Shown one piece after another: positions 7,877 through 16,106 of a stretch of DNA of 45,265 nt; the stretch's first letter is position 1; each line of letters opens with the position of its first letter. Made by a program: the position numbers and the translations under genes. The notes under the pieces were generated by a model that made no database searches, was not told the origin of the DNA, and saw only the letters and a list, made by a program, of their open reading frames with translations. Source of the DNA: an uncultured Holophagaceae bacterium (GTDB lineage Bacteria > Acidobacteriota > Holophagae > Holophagales > Holophagaceae); NCBI GenBank assembly GCA_903863195.1, contig CAIPAY010000005.1, forward strand, positions 1-45,265. The letters run 5' to 3'.

Positions 7877-9922
7877 ATGTCCCACGGAACCGAACCCCAG
7901 GAGATCAAAGGCCTGCCCCTTAATGCGCGGCGGCCCCTGGACCTGGGCGAAGCCTACGTGCCCCTGGTGCCCCAGGACGGCGTGCCCGAAGTCACGCCCC
8001 GGGCCATCACCATGGGTCTCATCTTCTGCGCGATCTTCAGCATGGCCGCCGCCTACCTGGCCCTCAAGCTGGGCCAGGGCATCGAGGCCGCCATCCCCAT
8101 CGCCATCCTGGCCGTGGGGCTCTCCCGCTTCTTCCCCCGCAAGAACACCATCCTCGAGAACGTCATCGTCCAGAGCATCGGCGCCAACAGCAGCCACGTA
8201 GTGAGCGGCGCGGCCTTCACCATCCCCGCCCTCTACATCCTGGCCCAGACGCCGGGCAGCGGCGTGCCCACGCCCACGCTGTGGCAGGTGGTGATCGTCA
8301 GCTTCCTTGGCGGCTGCATCGGCATCCTGTTCCTGGTGCCCCTGCGCCACCACTTCATGGTCGAGAACCACGGCATCTTCCCCTGGCCCGAGGCCACCGC
8401 CACCGCGGAGATCCTGGTGACTGGCGAGAAGGCGGGCAACCAGGCCAAGGAGCTGGCCGTGGCCGCCTTCATCGGCGCGGCCTATGACGGCATCGTGTCA
8501 ATCTTCCGGGGCATGGGCGAATACCTGCGCCTAGAGCACGTCTGGGTGGGCCACGCCCTGCGCCAGAAGTTCATGTCCTTCAACTTCCTGAACAGCGCCG
8601 CCACCCTGGGCATCGGCTACATCATCGGCCTGAAGTACTCGGCGGTGATCGCGGCGGGGTCCTTCTTCAGCATGTTCGTGCTGGTGCCCCTCTTCCACGC
8701 CATCGGCCAGTACGTGCCCAGCGTCGTGGCCCCGGGCACGAAGCTCATCGCCAGCATGACGCCCGAGCAGGTCTTCTTCTCCTACATCCGCATCGTCGGC
8801 GTGGGCGCCATCGCCGGTGCGGGCATCATGGGCGTGGCCGCCTCCATGCCCAACATGATCCGCAGCATCATCAGCAACCTGAAGGCGCTGGCCAACCGCG
8901 ACGCCGCCGCCGAGGCCGCTGCGGTCACCGTGCGCACGGACCGCACCCTGGCGGGCTCCATGGTCGCCGCGGGCCTGGTCACCTGCGTGGTGGGCACCAT
9001 GGCCTTCCTGAGCTTCGGCCTGGGCATCCGCAACGCCCTGGTGCCGGCCCTGGTGGCCACCACCGTCGTCATGGTGATCTCGTTCTTCTTCGCCCCGGTG
9101 GCAGCCCGCGCCATCGCCACCATCGGCACCAACCCCATCAGCGGCATGACCATGCTGACCCTGGTCATCACCGGCGTGCTCATGCTCAAGCTGAACTTCA
9201 CCGGCGGCTACGGGATGTTCCTCACCATGATGGTGGGCGGCATCGTCTGCACGGCCCTGGCGGCCTCGGGCGCCTTCAGCACGGACCTGAAGATCGGCCA
9301 CTGGATCGGCTCCACCCCCGCCCGGCAGATCGCCTGGAAGTTCGTGGGCACCCTGGTGGCGGCCATCTTCACGGGCATCGCCATGTGGCTCATGGCCAAG
9401 CAGGTGAACCTGGATGGCACCATGGCCCTGGGCAGCTCCATCCCCGCCCCCCAGGCCAGCGCCATGAAGGCCATCCTCGAGGGCATCTTCGGCACCGTAT
9501 CCATGCCCCTGCGCTGGTACGCCTTCGGCCTCGGCGTCATGCTCTCCGTCGTGCTGCGCATGGTGGAGCTGCCTGCCCTGGGCTTCGCCCTGGGCATGTA
9601 CCTGCCCATCGAGCTGAACACGCCCCTCTTCCTGGGCGGCCTGCTGGCCCACTGGGTGAACCGGCCCAAGGCCGGCACCAGCGAGGCCGACGCCAAGGCC
9701 CGGGAGAACCGCGGTGTGCTCATCGCCAGCGGCCTCATGGCCGGCGGCGCCATCATGGGCGTCGTGGCCAGCTTCGTGAAGCTCAAGTGGACCGAAGGCT
9801 TCCCCCTCCTCAGCGCCCATGCCGCCGAAGGCGCCCTCGGCGAGTGGCTCGGCCTCCTGGCCCTCATCGCCCTCTGCCTCTACGTCGTCGTCTACAGCCG
9901 GCAAGCCAAGGGCGAGGCGTAA
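7877..9922 (+). CDS. OPT family oligopeptide transporter (second copy)
   Basis: A paralogue of the preceding gene (681 residues). The shared segments include ALKLGQGIEAAIPIAI, PWPEATAT in place of PFPEATAT, an NPISGMT segment where the first copy has TPISGMT, and a GMYLPIEL segment near the end. The two clearly arose by duplication but differ along most of their length, which suggests different substrates or pairing as a heteromer. The ATG is preceded by CGAGGAG at good spacing. It is the last gene of the peptide locus; a long perfect inverted repeat follows its stop. Confidence 0.92.
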   Translation: MSHGTEPQEIKGLPLNARRPLDLGEAYVPLVPQDGVPEVTPRAITMGLIFCAIFSMAAAYLALKLGQGIEAAIPIAILAVGLSRFFPRKNTILENVIVQSIGANSSHVVSGAAFTIPALYILAQTPGSGVPTPTLWQVVIVSFLGGCIGILFLVPLRHHFMVENHGIFPWPEATATAEILVTGEKAGNQAKELAVAAFIGAAYDGIVSIFRGMGEYLRLEHVWVGHALRQKFMSFNFLNSAATLGIGYIIGLKYSAVIAAGSFFSMFVLVPLFHAIGQYVPSVVAPGTKLIASMTPEQVFFSYIRIVGVGAIAGAGIMGVAASMPNMIRSIISNLKALANRDAAAEAAAVTVRTDRTLAGSMVAAGLVTCVVGTMAFLSFGLGIRNALVPALVATTVVMVISFFFAPVAARAIATIGTNPISGMTMLTLVITGVLMLKLNFTGGYGMFLTMMVGGIVCTALAASGAFSTDLKIGHWIGSTPARQIAWKFVGTLVAAIFTGIAMWLMAKQVNLDGTMALGSSIPAPQASAMKAILEGIFGTVSMPLRWYAFGLGVMLSVVLRMVELPALGFALGMYLPIELNTPLFLGGLLAHWVNRPKAGTSEADAKARENRGVLIASGLMAGGAIMGVVASFVKLKWTEGFPLLSAHAAEGALGEWLGLLALIALCLYVVVYSRQAKGEA

Positions 9923-9935
9923 GAGTTGAAAGGAT

Positions 9936-9987
9936 CTCCACGAAGGGCACGAAGAAATACAGGTCCATCTTCGTGCCCTTCGTGGAG
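9936..9987. repeat. Perfect 19-bp inverted repeat between convergent genes
   Basis: The arm at 9936-9954 (CTCCACGAAGGGCACGAAG) is exactly complementary to 9969-9987, with a 14-base loop between. Each arm contains a tandem short unit (CACGAAGG, CACGAAG). It sits between the stops of the plus-strand OPT gene and the minus-strand phosphatase gene, so it probably ends transcription from both sides. The unit design resembles three other intergenic elements in this window (28.84, 39.45 and 42.46 kb), suggesting a dispersed repeat family. Confidence 0.85.
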
Positions 9988-9993
9988 AGTCTA

Positions 9994-10770
9994 TTAGCCC
10001 CTAAGCGCGTCGAGCAGCTCAGGTGCAACGCCCGGGGTGCCACTGACGAGGTTGCCGCTCTGGAACCAGTCCGGGCCGCCTTCCCAGTCGGTGAGGACGC
10101 CGCCGGCTTCGGTGACGAGGAGGGCGCCGGCGGCGATGTCCCAGGGCTTGAGGCCCAGCTCGAAGAAGCCATCGTAAATGCCGCAGGCGGTGTGGGCCAG
10201 GTCCAGGGCGGCGCTGCCGGCGCGGCGGAGGCCCTTGGCGCGGGGGAAGACACGGCCGAGGGCGGCGTTGAACAGGGGCCAGCGGTCGCCCAGTTGGTAG
10301 GCGAAGCCAGTGGCCAGGAAGGCGCCATCCAGGCCCACCTGCCGGGACACACGCATGGGCTGGCCGTTCCAGGTGGCGCCCTGGCCCCGGGCAGCCAGGA
10401 AGCAGTCCCCGCGCAGGGGATCCAGCACGCAGCCCACCACGGGACCCGCCGCGTCCCACAGGGCCACGGAGACACACCAGTGGGGGAAGCCCTGGACGAA
10501 GTTCAGGGTGCCGTCTAGGGGGTCCACAATCCAGAGGATCTCGGTGCTTCCAGAGCCGCCACCCTCTTCGCCCAGGAACCCGTAGTCAGGGAAGCGGCTG
10601 GCCAGTTCCGCGCGGATGACGGCCTCGGCTTCGCGGTCGGCGTTGCTCACGTAGTCGTTCTTGGTCTTCTCGGTGATGGCGGCGGGGTCTAGCTTCCGGA
10701 AATACCCCACCAGGACCTCGGCCCCGGCCTGGGCGGCACTCAGGCAGGCCTCCCGTTGCGCATGGAGCAT
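9994..10770 (-). CDS. Inositol monophosphatase family phosphatase
   Basis: A Mg-dependent sugar- or inositol-phosphate phosphatase (SuhB/CysQ superfamily), 258 residues, cytoplasmic. All three family signatures are visible: GEEGGG (metal-binding Glu68-Glu69), DPLDGTLNF (83-91, metal ligands Asp83 and Asp86) and KPWDIAAG (208-215, Asp211). The family includes enzymes for inositol-1-phosphate, fructose-1,6-bisphosphate, histidinol phosphate and PAP, and sequence reading alone does not decide among them. The ATG is preceded by AGGA inside the end of the upstream SDR gene, only 2 bases away, so the two genes are almost certainly cotranscribed. Confidence 0.9.
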   Translation of the reverse strand: MLHAQREACLSAAQAGAEVLVGYFRKLDPAAITEKTKNDYVSNADREAEAVIRAELASRFPDYGFLGEEGGGSGSTEILWIVDPLDGTLNFVQGFPHWCVSVALWDAAGPVVGCVLDPLRGDCFLAARGQGATWNGQPMRVSRQVGLDGAFLATGFAYQLGDRWPLFNAALGRVFPRAKGLRRAGSAALDLAHTACGIYDGFFELGLKPWDIAAGALLVTEAGGVLTDWEGGPDWFQSGNLVSGTPGVAPELLDALRG

Positions 10771-10772
10771 GG

Positions 10773-12257
10773 TCACTGTCCTGTTCCGGCCGCGGCCGCT
10801 TCGGCACGGCGCCTCAAGGTCCGGATCATTCCGGGGAAGACGAAGAGATGGAAGGGCAGCACCGAGTACCAGTAGATCAGCCCCAGCAGCCCGTGGGGTT
10901 CGAAGAAGGCGATCTGCTCCAGGCGCGAGCCCTCGCCCTCGGGACGCACCGTGAACTGCAGCCAGGCGTCGCCGTTGGTCTTCATCTCCGCCCGCAGGCG
11001 CAGCAGCCGATCCTCCTCCACCGCCTCCACCCGCCAGAAGTCCACAGGGTCGCCCACGCGCAGGTCCCGGGGGTGCCTCCGGCCCCGGCGCATGCCCACG
11101 CCGTTGAAGAGGCGATCCAGCATGCCGCGGATCTGCCAGAGCCAGTTGCCCGCGGGCCAGCCGTTCTCCCCGCCCAGGGCGCAGAACACCCGGAAGACCT
11201 CCTGGGGCGGCGCCTTTACGTGGCACTGGTGGCGCTCCAGCAGCATGCCCTCGTGCGAGCCAAGGGACGTCCCCTCTGGCTCACCCGCGAGGCTGGAGGC
11301 CCAGGTGGTCTCCACGCCGTCCTCGTCCAGGCGCTGCAAGGCCAAGGCCAGGGCCTCCCGGTAGTTCATGGGGCGCACGGCGAAGACCTCCAGGGCGCGG
11401 GGATCGCGGACCACCACCTCGGTGCTCATCCCCTCCACCAGGGGCCCGGCCAGCACCAGGGGAATGGGCGTCATCAGATCGACCCAGAGCACCGAGAGGA
11501 TGGGCAGGGGCACGTTCATGGGAATGATGATCCGGCGCAGCCCGCGGGCCTCGGCGTAGGCCAGCATCATGCTGCGGTAGTCGAGCACGTCCTGGCCGCC
11601 GACCTCGAAGATGCCGGCGACTTCCGGATGCGTCAGGGCCTCCACGAGGTAAGCCAGGATGTCGCGCACGCCAATGGGCTGGCAGCGGGTGTTCACCCAC
11701 CGCGGCGTGATCATGAAAGGGAGGCGCTCCGTGAGGTGGCGGATCATCTCGAAGCTGGCGCTGCCGCTGCCCACGATCACCGCGGCCCGGAACTCCAGCA
11801 CGGGCACCCCGGCGGAGCCCAGGGCGGCGCCCACCTCCTGCCGGCTGGCCAGGTGGTCACTGCGGTGGTGGGTAGGATCGCCCAGGCCACCCAGGTAGAG
11901 GATCCGGCGCACCCCGGCCCGGGCGCAGGCGTCGGCGAAGGTCAGGGCCTGGCGCAGGTCCCGGCCCCGGAAGTCCGGGCTGTCCTCGCCCATGGCATGG
12001 ACCAGGTAGTAGGCCTGGGTGACGCCCTCGAGCACCGCTTCCAGGGAGGCGGCATTGGACACATCGCCCTTGACCAGCTCGACGCCGGGCCAGCGCCGGC
12101 CCGAGAGCCGGTCCGGGTTCCGCACCAGGCAGCGCACCCGGTGGCCCTCCGCCAGCAGGCGCGGCACCAGGCGGCCGCCGATGTAACCCGTGGCCCCCGT
12201 CACCAGGATGAGGGGCCTGCCGGGATCCATGTACTCCGCGCCGATGGGATGGGCCAT
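10773..12257 (-). CDS. SDR-family NAD(P)-binding protein fused to a DUF2867/SRPBCC-like domain
   Basis: A 494-residue two-part protein. Residues about 15-290 form an atypical short-chain dehydrogenase (NmrA/NAD-dependent epimerase style) with the nucleotide motif TGATGYIGG. The rest (about 330-480) resembles DUF2867, with a charged GMRRGRRHPRDLRVGDPVDFW stretch typical of that domain, and ends in hydrophobic segments near WYSVLPFHLFVFPG. Proteins of this design are widespread, but their substrate is not established. The start could be ATG 12257 or ATG 12230, the latter directly before the dinucleotide-binding fold. It is divergent from the Nfu gene and leads a two-gene operon with the phosphatase. 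Confidence 0.82.
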   Translation of the reverse strand: MAHPIGAEYMDPGRPLILVTGATGYIGGRLVPRLLAEGHRVRCLVRNPDRLSGRRWPGVELVKGDVSNAASLEAVLEGVTQAYYLVHAMGEDSPDFRGRDLRQALTFADACARAGVRRILYLGGLGDPTHHRSDHLASRQEVGAALGSAGVPVLEFRAAVIVGSGSASFEMIRHLTERLPFMITPRWVNTRCQPIGVRDILAYLVEALTHPEVAGIFEVGGQDVLDYRSMMLAYAEARGLRRIIIPMNVPLPILSVLWVDLMTPIPLVLAGPLVEGMSTEVVVRDPRALEVFAVRPMNYREALALALQRLDEDGVETTWASSLAGEPEGTSLGSHEGMLLERHQCHVKAPPQEVFRVFCALGGENGWPAGNWLWQIRGMLDRLFNGVGMRRGRRHPRDLRVGDPVDFWRVEAVEEDRLLRLRAEMKTNGDAWLQFTVRPEGEGSRLEQIAFFEPHGLLGLIYWYSVLPFHLFVFPGMIRTLRRRAEAAAAGTGQ

Positions 12258-12317
12258 CTGACGATTATGTACCGCCAATTACCTGACGAATTTGGTAAAC
12301 TTTACTCGGAGCCTGCC

Positions 12318-12863
12318 ATGCCCAAGGTCATCAACATCGAGCCCACCCCGAATCCGGACGCCCTCAAGTTCCTGGTGAACCCGGCCCTGCTCAAGGGGGG
12401 TTCCCGCTCCTTCAAGGATTTCGGCGCAGCGGTGGGAGATCCTCTGGGCTCCTGCCTCTTCGGGCTGGGGAAGATCACTTCCGTGTTCTACATGGACCGC
12501 TTCGTCACCGTGAACAAGGAGCCGTCCGCAGAGTGGAGCGACCTCATCGACCCCATCTGCGACGCCATCGAGGACCTGAAGCTGCCGGAGGATGCCACCG
12601 GGGACACGGCTCCCCTCACCCCGGGCGGCGACGCGGACGCGACCCTGGCCCGCATCAATGAGCTGCTGGACACCCGGGTCCGGCCCGGCCTGGCCGGCGA
12701 CGGCGGCGGCCTGGAGGTCATCTCTTTCGATGGCCAGACCCTGCAGATCAGCTATCACGGCGCCTGCGGCTCCTGCCCCTCCTCCACCAGCGGCACGCTG
12801 TATTACATTGAGGGGCTGCTCCAGTCCGAGATCAGTCCGTCCCTCCGCGTGGTCAGCTGGTAG
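12318..12863 (+). CDS. Nfu/NifU-like iron-sulfur cluster scaffold or carrier
   Basis: A 181-residue protein with two domains: an Nfu N-terminal domain (about 1-90, opening with INIEPTPNP) and a C-terminal NifU-like domain (about 110-181). The latter carries the cluster-binding CxxC as GACGSCPSS (Cys150 and Cys153), needed to bridge a 4Fe-4S cluster in a dimer. It would deliver clusters to apo-proteins in the cytoplasm. The start has CGGAG at 7-base spacing. No other Isc or Suf gene is nearby. The upstream gap of about 60 bases holds promoters for this gene and the divergent SDR gene. Confidence 0.9.
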   Translation: MPKVINIEPTPNPDALKFLVNPALLKGGSRSFKDFGAAVGDPLGSCLFGLGKITSVFYMDRFVTVNKEPSAEWSDLIDPICDAIEDLKLPEDATGDTAPLTPGGDADATLARINELLDTRVRPGLAGDGGGLEVISFDGQTLQISYHGACGSCPSSTSGTLYYIEGLLQSEISPSLRVVSW

Positions 12864-12905
12864 ACCTTGCACCCTGCTCAAACCCCGGCACCCTAGAGGC
12901 ACCTA

Positions 12906-13913
12906 TTGGAGATCCCCGCAGTGGTGGCCCATCCCGTCAAGCGACGTAGAGGCACTCCAGATCCTCTTGCGGCGTTGTCCGACCTGCTCAAGAAGAGCCG
13001 GACAGATCCCGCAAAGCTCTTCGAGCGGGGGCTGGCCCTCCTGGTGCAGTCTCTTGGCGTGGACCGCGCCATGCTGACGCGGGTCACCGCCCTGGGCTAC
13101 GAGGTGTTCTGGTGGGCCGTGAGCCCCAAGGGCAGCATGAGCGGGATCTTCGAGGCGCCCGAGAAGGGCTTCTGCTCCTTCGTGCTCGCGCATCCCGACC
13201 GGCCCCTGGTCATCCGGGACGCGGCTGCGGAGGCCCGGTGGCGCAAGAGCACCGGCCACCTAGAGCTGGGCATCCGCGGCTACGCCGGCGTGGCGCTGCA
13301 GCTCGAGGACCGCTCCATCGGCACCCTCTGCGTCCAGCACCACGGCCCCCGGCCCTTCACCCGGGGGCAGGTCTCCCTGCTCATGACCCTGGGCCAGATG
13401 ATGGCCCGGACCATGGAGTCCGAGACCCTCAAGCAGGAGCTGCGCTCCGCCATGGAGGCCCTCGAACTGAGCAGCGCCATCGTGGAGGACAGCACCCTTC
13501 AGAGCTCCCGCTCGGGCCTGCCGAACCGCCGCTTCCTGGACATCTGGCTGCAGTCCACGCTGTTCATGTCCCGCCGGCGCCGGGAGCCCATGGCCCTGGC
13601 GCTCTGGTCCCAGCCGCTGAGGGCCGGCACCAAGGGCCGCCTGGCAGCTGCTTCCGCGCAGCTCCGGGGCGAGGATCTGCTGGTGGAGCTGTCCGCCGAT
13701 GAGTATCTGCTGCTCATGCCGCACACGTCCGAGTCTGGCGCCGAGGTGCTGGTGGAGCGCCTCCGCAAGCACCTCGGCAACCATCCGACGGGCATCACCC
13801 TGTGGTTCCCCGATGGCAAGGACATGACCATGAACGGGGCGCTGCGGCGCGTCGCCAAGGCGTTCACCGATGCCAACCGCGAGGCCAAGCTCCTGGTGTG
13901 GAACCATGGCTGA
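12906..13913 (+). CDS. GAF domain protein with a degenerate GGDEF domain
   Basis: A cytoplasmic signalling-type protein of up to 335 residues. Residues about 35-170 look like a GAF sensory domain. From about 200 the sequence follows the diguanylate cyclase fold: SGLPNRRFLD at the usual opening, then RGEDLLVELSADEYLLLMP where active enzymes have a GGDEF loop. The loop reads SADEY, so both glycines needed for GTP binding are lost and catalysis is unlikely; a regulatory or binding role is more plausible. The start is uncertain: TTG 12906 has AGAGG upstream, while GTG 12921 has GGAG 9 bases before it. No membrane segment is seen. It stands between the Nfu gene and the dehydrogenase without an obvious link to either. 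Confidence 0.72.
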   Translation: MEIPAVVAHPVKRRRGTPDPLAALSDLLKKSRTDPAKLFERGLALLVQSLGVDRAMLTRVTALGYEVFWWAVSPKGSMSGIFEAPEKGFCSFVLAHPDRPLVIRDAAAEARWRKSTGHLELGIRGYAGVALQLEDRSIGTLCVQHHGPRPFTRGQVSLLMTLGQMMARTMESETLKQELRSAMEALELSSAIVEDSTLQSSRSGLPNRRFLDIWLQSTLFMSRRRREPMALALWSQPLRAGTKGRLAAASAQLRGEDLLVELSADEYLLLMPHTSESGAEVLVERLRKHLGNHPTGITLWFPDGKDMTMNGALRRVAKAFTDANREAKLLVWNHG

Positions 13914-14015
13914 GGCCGAACGCCGGGGCTCGGCCCTAGGCTCCCTCGGCCCGCTGTGGAACGATGATAACTGTTGGAACATCGTATTTGAGAAGCAGCT
14001 CTTTGGAGGTGAAGG

Positions 14016-16076
14016 TTGGACACTCCGACCCTGGTGAAGGCGGCCCTGAGCGCCCCGGATGGCCGGGAAGGCCCGAGCCGAGAGGAGCTCTGCCGCTGGT
14101 ACGAGCTCATGCACCTGGGCCGGATCCTGGACAACAAGGCACCGAACTACCTCAAGCAGGCCATCGGCTGGTCCTATCACGCCCCCTGCGCCGGCCATGA
14201 CGGCATCCAGCTGGCCCTGGGCCTGGGCTTCCGGGCGGGACGGGACTTCCTGTTCCCCTACTACCGCGACCTCCTGACCTGCCTGGCGGCGGGCATCACC
14301 GCCGAGGAGCTGCTCCTCAACGGCATCTCCAAGGCCTCGGATGTGGCTGGCGGCGGCCGCCACATGAGCAACCACTTCGCCAAGCCCTCCATCGGCATCC
14401 AGAACGTCTCCAGCCTCACGGGCAACCACACCCAGCACGCGGTGGGCCTGGGCCGCGCGGTGAAGTACTACGAGCGGGACAGCATCGTCTACTGCAGCCA
14501 GGGGGAGTCCTCCCTGTCCGAGGGCTACTGCTTCGAGAGCATCAACGGCGCGGACCGCGAGCAGCTGCCGGTCATCTTCGTCATCCAGGACAACGGCTAC
14601 GGCATCTCGGTGCCCAAACGGGACCAGAGCGCCAATGAGCACATCTGCGACAACTTCAGCGGCTTCCCGAACCTGAAGATCATCAAGTGCGACGGCCTCG
14701 ACTTCCCGGACTCCCTGCGCGCCATGGACGCGGCCCGGGCCTACGTCCGCACGGGCCAGGGCCCCGCCATGGTCTACGCCACCTGCGTCCGCATCGGCAG
14801 CCACTCCAACTCGGACCGCCACGAGCTCTACCGGGACGAGGCCGAGCGCGCCGAGGCCAAGGCCCGGGATCCCCTGCCCCGCTTCCGCGCCTACTGCCTG
14901 CAGCATGGCCTGGACGAGGCCGAACTGGAGGCCATCGAGGCCGAGAACCAGGCCCGCTACCTCGCGGCCCACAACCTGGCCATGGCCGCACCGAATCCCG
15001 AGCCCGCCAGCATCCACGACTTCATCATTCCCGAAGCCTGGGTGTCACCGGACTATCCCGACGGCACCCACCAGGCCGTCGGTGATCCGGTCAGCGTCAT
15101 CACGGCCCTGAACCAGACCCTCAAGGCCGAGTTCCGCCACAACCCCGACACCTTCATCTGGGGCCAGGACATGGCCAACAAGGAGAAGGGCGGCATCTTC
15201 AACGTGTCGAAGGGGCTGCAGCAGGAGTTCGGCGAGAAGCGCGTGTTCAACGGCCCCATCGCCGAGGACTTCATCGTGGGCACCGCCAACGGCTTCTCGC
15301 GCCTCGACGACAAGATCCGGGTCGTGGTGGAGGGCGCCGAGTTCGCGGACTACATCTGGCCCGCGGCCGAGCAGATTGTCGAGACCAGCCACGACTACTG
15401 GCGCAGCGCCGGCCAGTTCTCGCCCAACGTCACCATCCGCATCGCCTCCGGCGGCTACATCGGCGGCGGCCTCTACCACTCGCAGAACGTGGAGGGCTGG
15501 CTCACCACGCTGCCGGGCATCCGCGTGGTGGTGCCCGCCTTCGCGGACGACGCGGCGGGCCTGCTGCGCACTGCCATGCGCAGCCGCGGGACCACGCTCT
15601 ACCTGGAGCCGAAGTTCCTCTACAACTCGAAGCTGGCCTACACCGTGGTGCCCCCGGACTTCGCCGTGCCCTTCGGCAAGGCCCGGGTCCGCCGCGAGGG
15701 CACCGAGCTCACCATCCTCGCCTACGGCACCCCGGTGCACTTCGCCCTGGAGGCCGCAGCTCGGCTAGAGAAGGAAGGCCGGTCCGTGGAGGTGGTGGAC
15801 CTCCGCTGCCTCAGCCCCCTGGACACCGAGGCCATCGTGCGCTCCGTCCGGAAGACCCACCGGGTGCTCATCGCCCACGAGGACAAGGTCTTCGGCGGCT
15901 TCGGCGGCGAGCTCGCGGCGATTGCCGCTTCGGAGTGCTTCCCCTGGCTGGACGCCCCCGTGGAGCGCGTGGGCAGCGAGTTCACCCCCGTGGGCTTCAA
16001 CCGCATCCTCGAGCGCACCACCCTCCCCAACACCGACAAGGTCCTCGCCGCCGCGCGCAAGGTGCTGGCATTCTGA
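14016..16076 (+). CDS. 2-oxoacid (branched-chain type) dehydrogenase E1, alpha and beta fused
   Basis: A thiamine-diphosphate enzyme that decarboxylates a 2-oxoacid and passes the acyl group to a lipoyl E2. The 686-residue chain joins an alpha part (about 1-340, with the cofactor-site run SQGESSLSEGYCFESIN followed by DNGYGISVP) to a beta part (about 350-686, with GPIAEDFIVGTANG, EGAEFADYIWPA and HEDKVFGGFGGE). Fused E1 of this kind is usually annotated as 2-oxoisovalerate dehydrogenase, which would fit the Liv transporter nearby. The TTG start is decided by a strong GGAGGTGA at 14005-14012; no E2 or E3 gene is in the window, so those subunits must come from elsewhere. Confidence 0.88.
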   Translation: MDTPTLVKAALSAPDGREGPSREELCRWYELMHLGRILDNKAPNYLKQAIGWSYHAPCAGHDGIQLALGLGFRAGRDFLFPYYRDLLTCLAAGITAEELLLNGISKASDVAGGGRHMSNHFAKPSIGIQNVSSLTGNHTQHAVGLGRAVKYYERDSIVYCSQGESSLSEGYCFESINGADREQLPVIFVIQDNGYGISVPKRDQSANEHICDNFSGFPNLKIIKCDGLDFPDSLRAMDAARAYVRTGQGPAMVYATCVRIGSHSNSDRHELYRDEAERAEAKARDPLPRFRAYCLQHGLDEAELEAIEAENQARYLAAHNLAMAAPNPEPASIHDFIIPEAWVSPDYPDGTHQAVGDPVSVITALNQTLKAEFRHNPDTFIWGQDMANKEKGGIFNVSKGLQQEFGEKRVFNGPIAEDFIVGTANGFSRLDDKIRVVVEGAEFADYIWPAAEQIVETSHDYWRSAGQFSPNVTIRIASGGYIGGGLYHSQNVEGWLTTLPGIRVVVPAFADDAAGLLRTAMRSRGTTLYLEPKFLYNSKLAYTVVPPDFAVPFGKARVRREGTELTILAYGTPVHFALEAAARLEKEGRSVEVVDLRCLSPLDTEAIVRSVRKTHRVLIAHEDKVFGGFGGELAAIAASECFPWLDAPVERVGSEFTPVGFNRILERTTLPNTDKVLAAARKVLAF

Positions 16077-16106
16077 TCCCGACCCCCCTCTGGTAAGGAG
16101 CACGTC

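Noticed and set aside
3869..8371. Very long minus-strand open frame (about 1500 codons) opposite the M1 peptidase and OPT genes.
   Set aside because: It is a shadow frame produced by GC-rich codons. Its translation is His/Gly/Gln-rich low complexity, while the plus strand encodes well-recognised families.
10848..12863. Long plus-strand open frame opposite the SDR gene and joined to the Nfu gene.
   Set aside because: Only the last part (from ATG 12318) is a real gene; the rest is the shadow of the SDR fusion.
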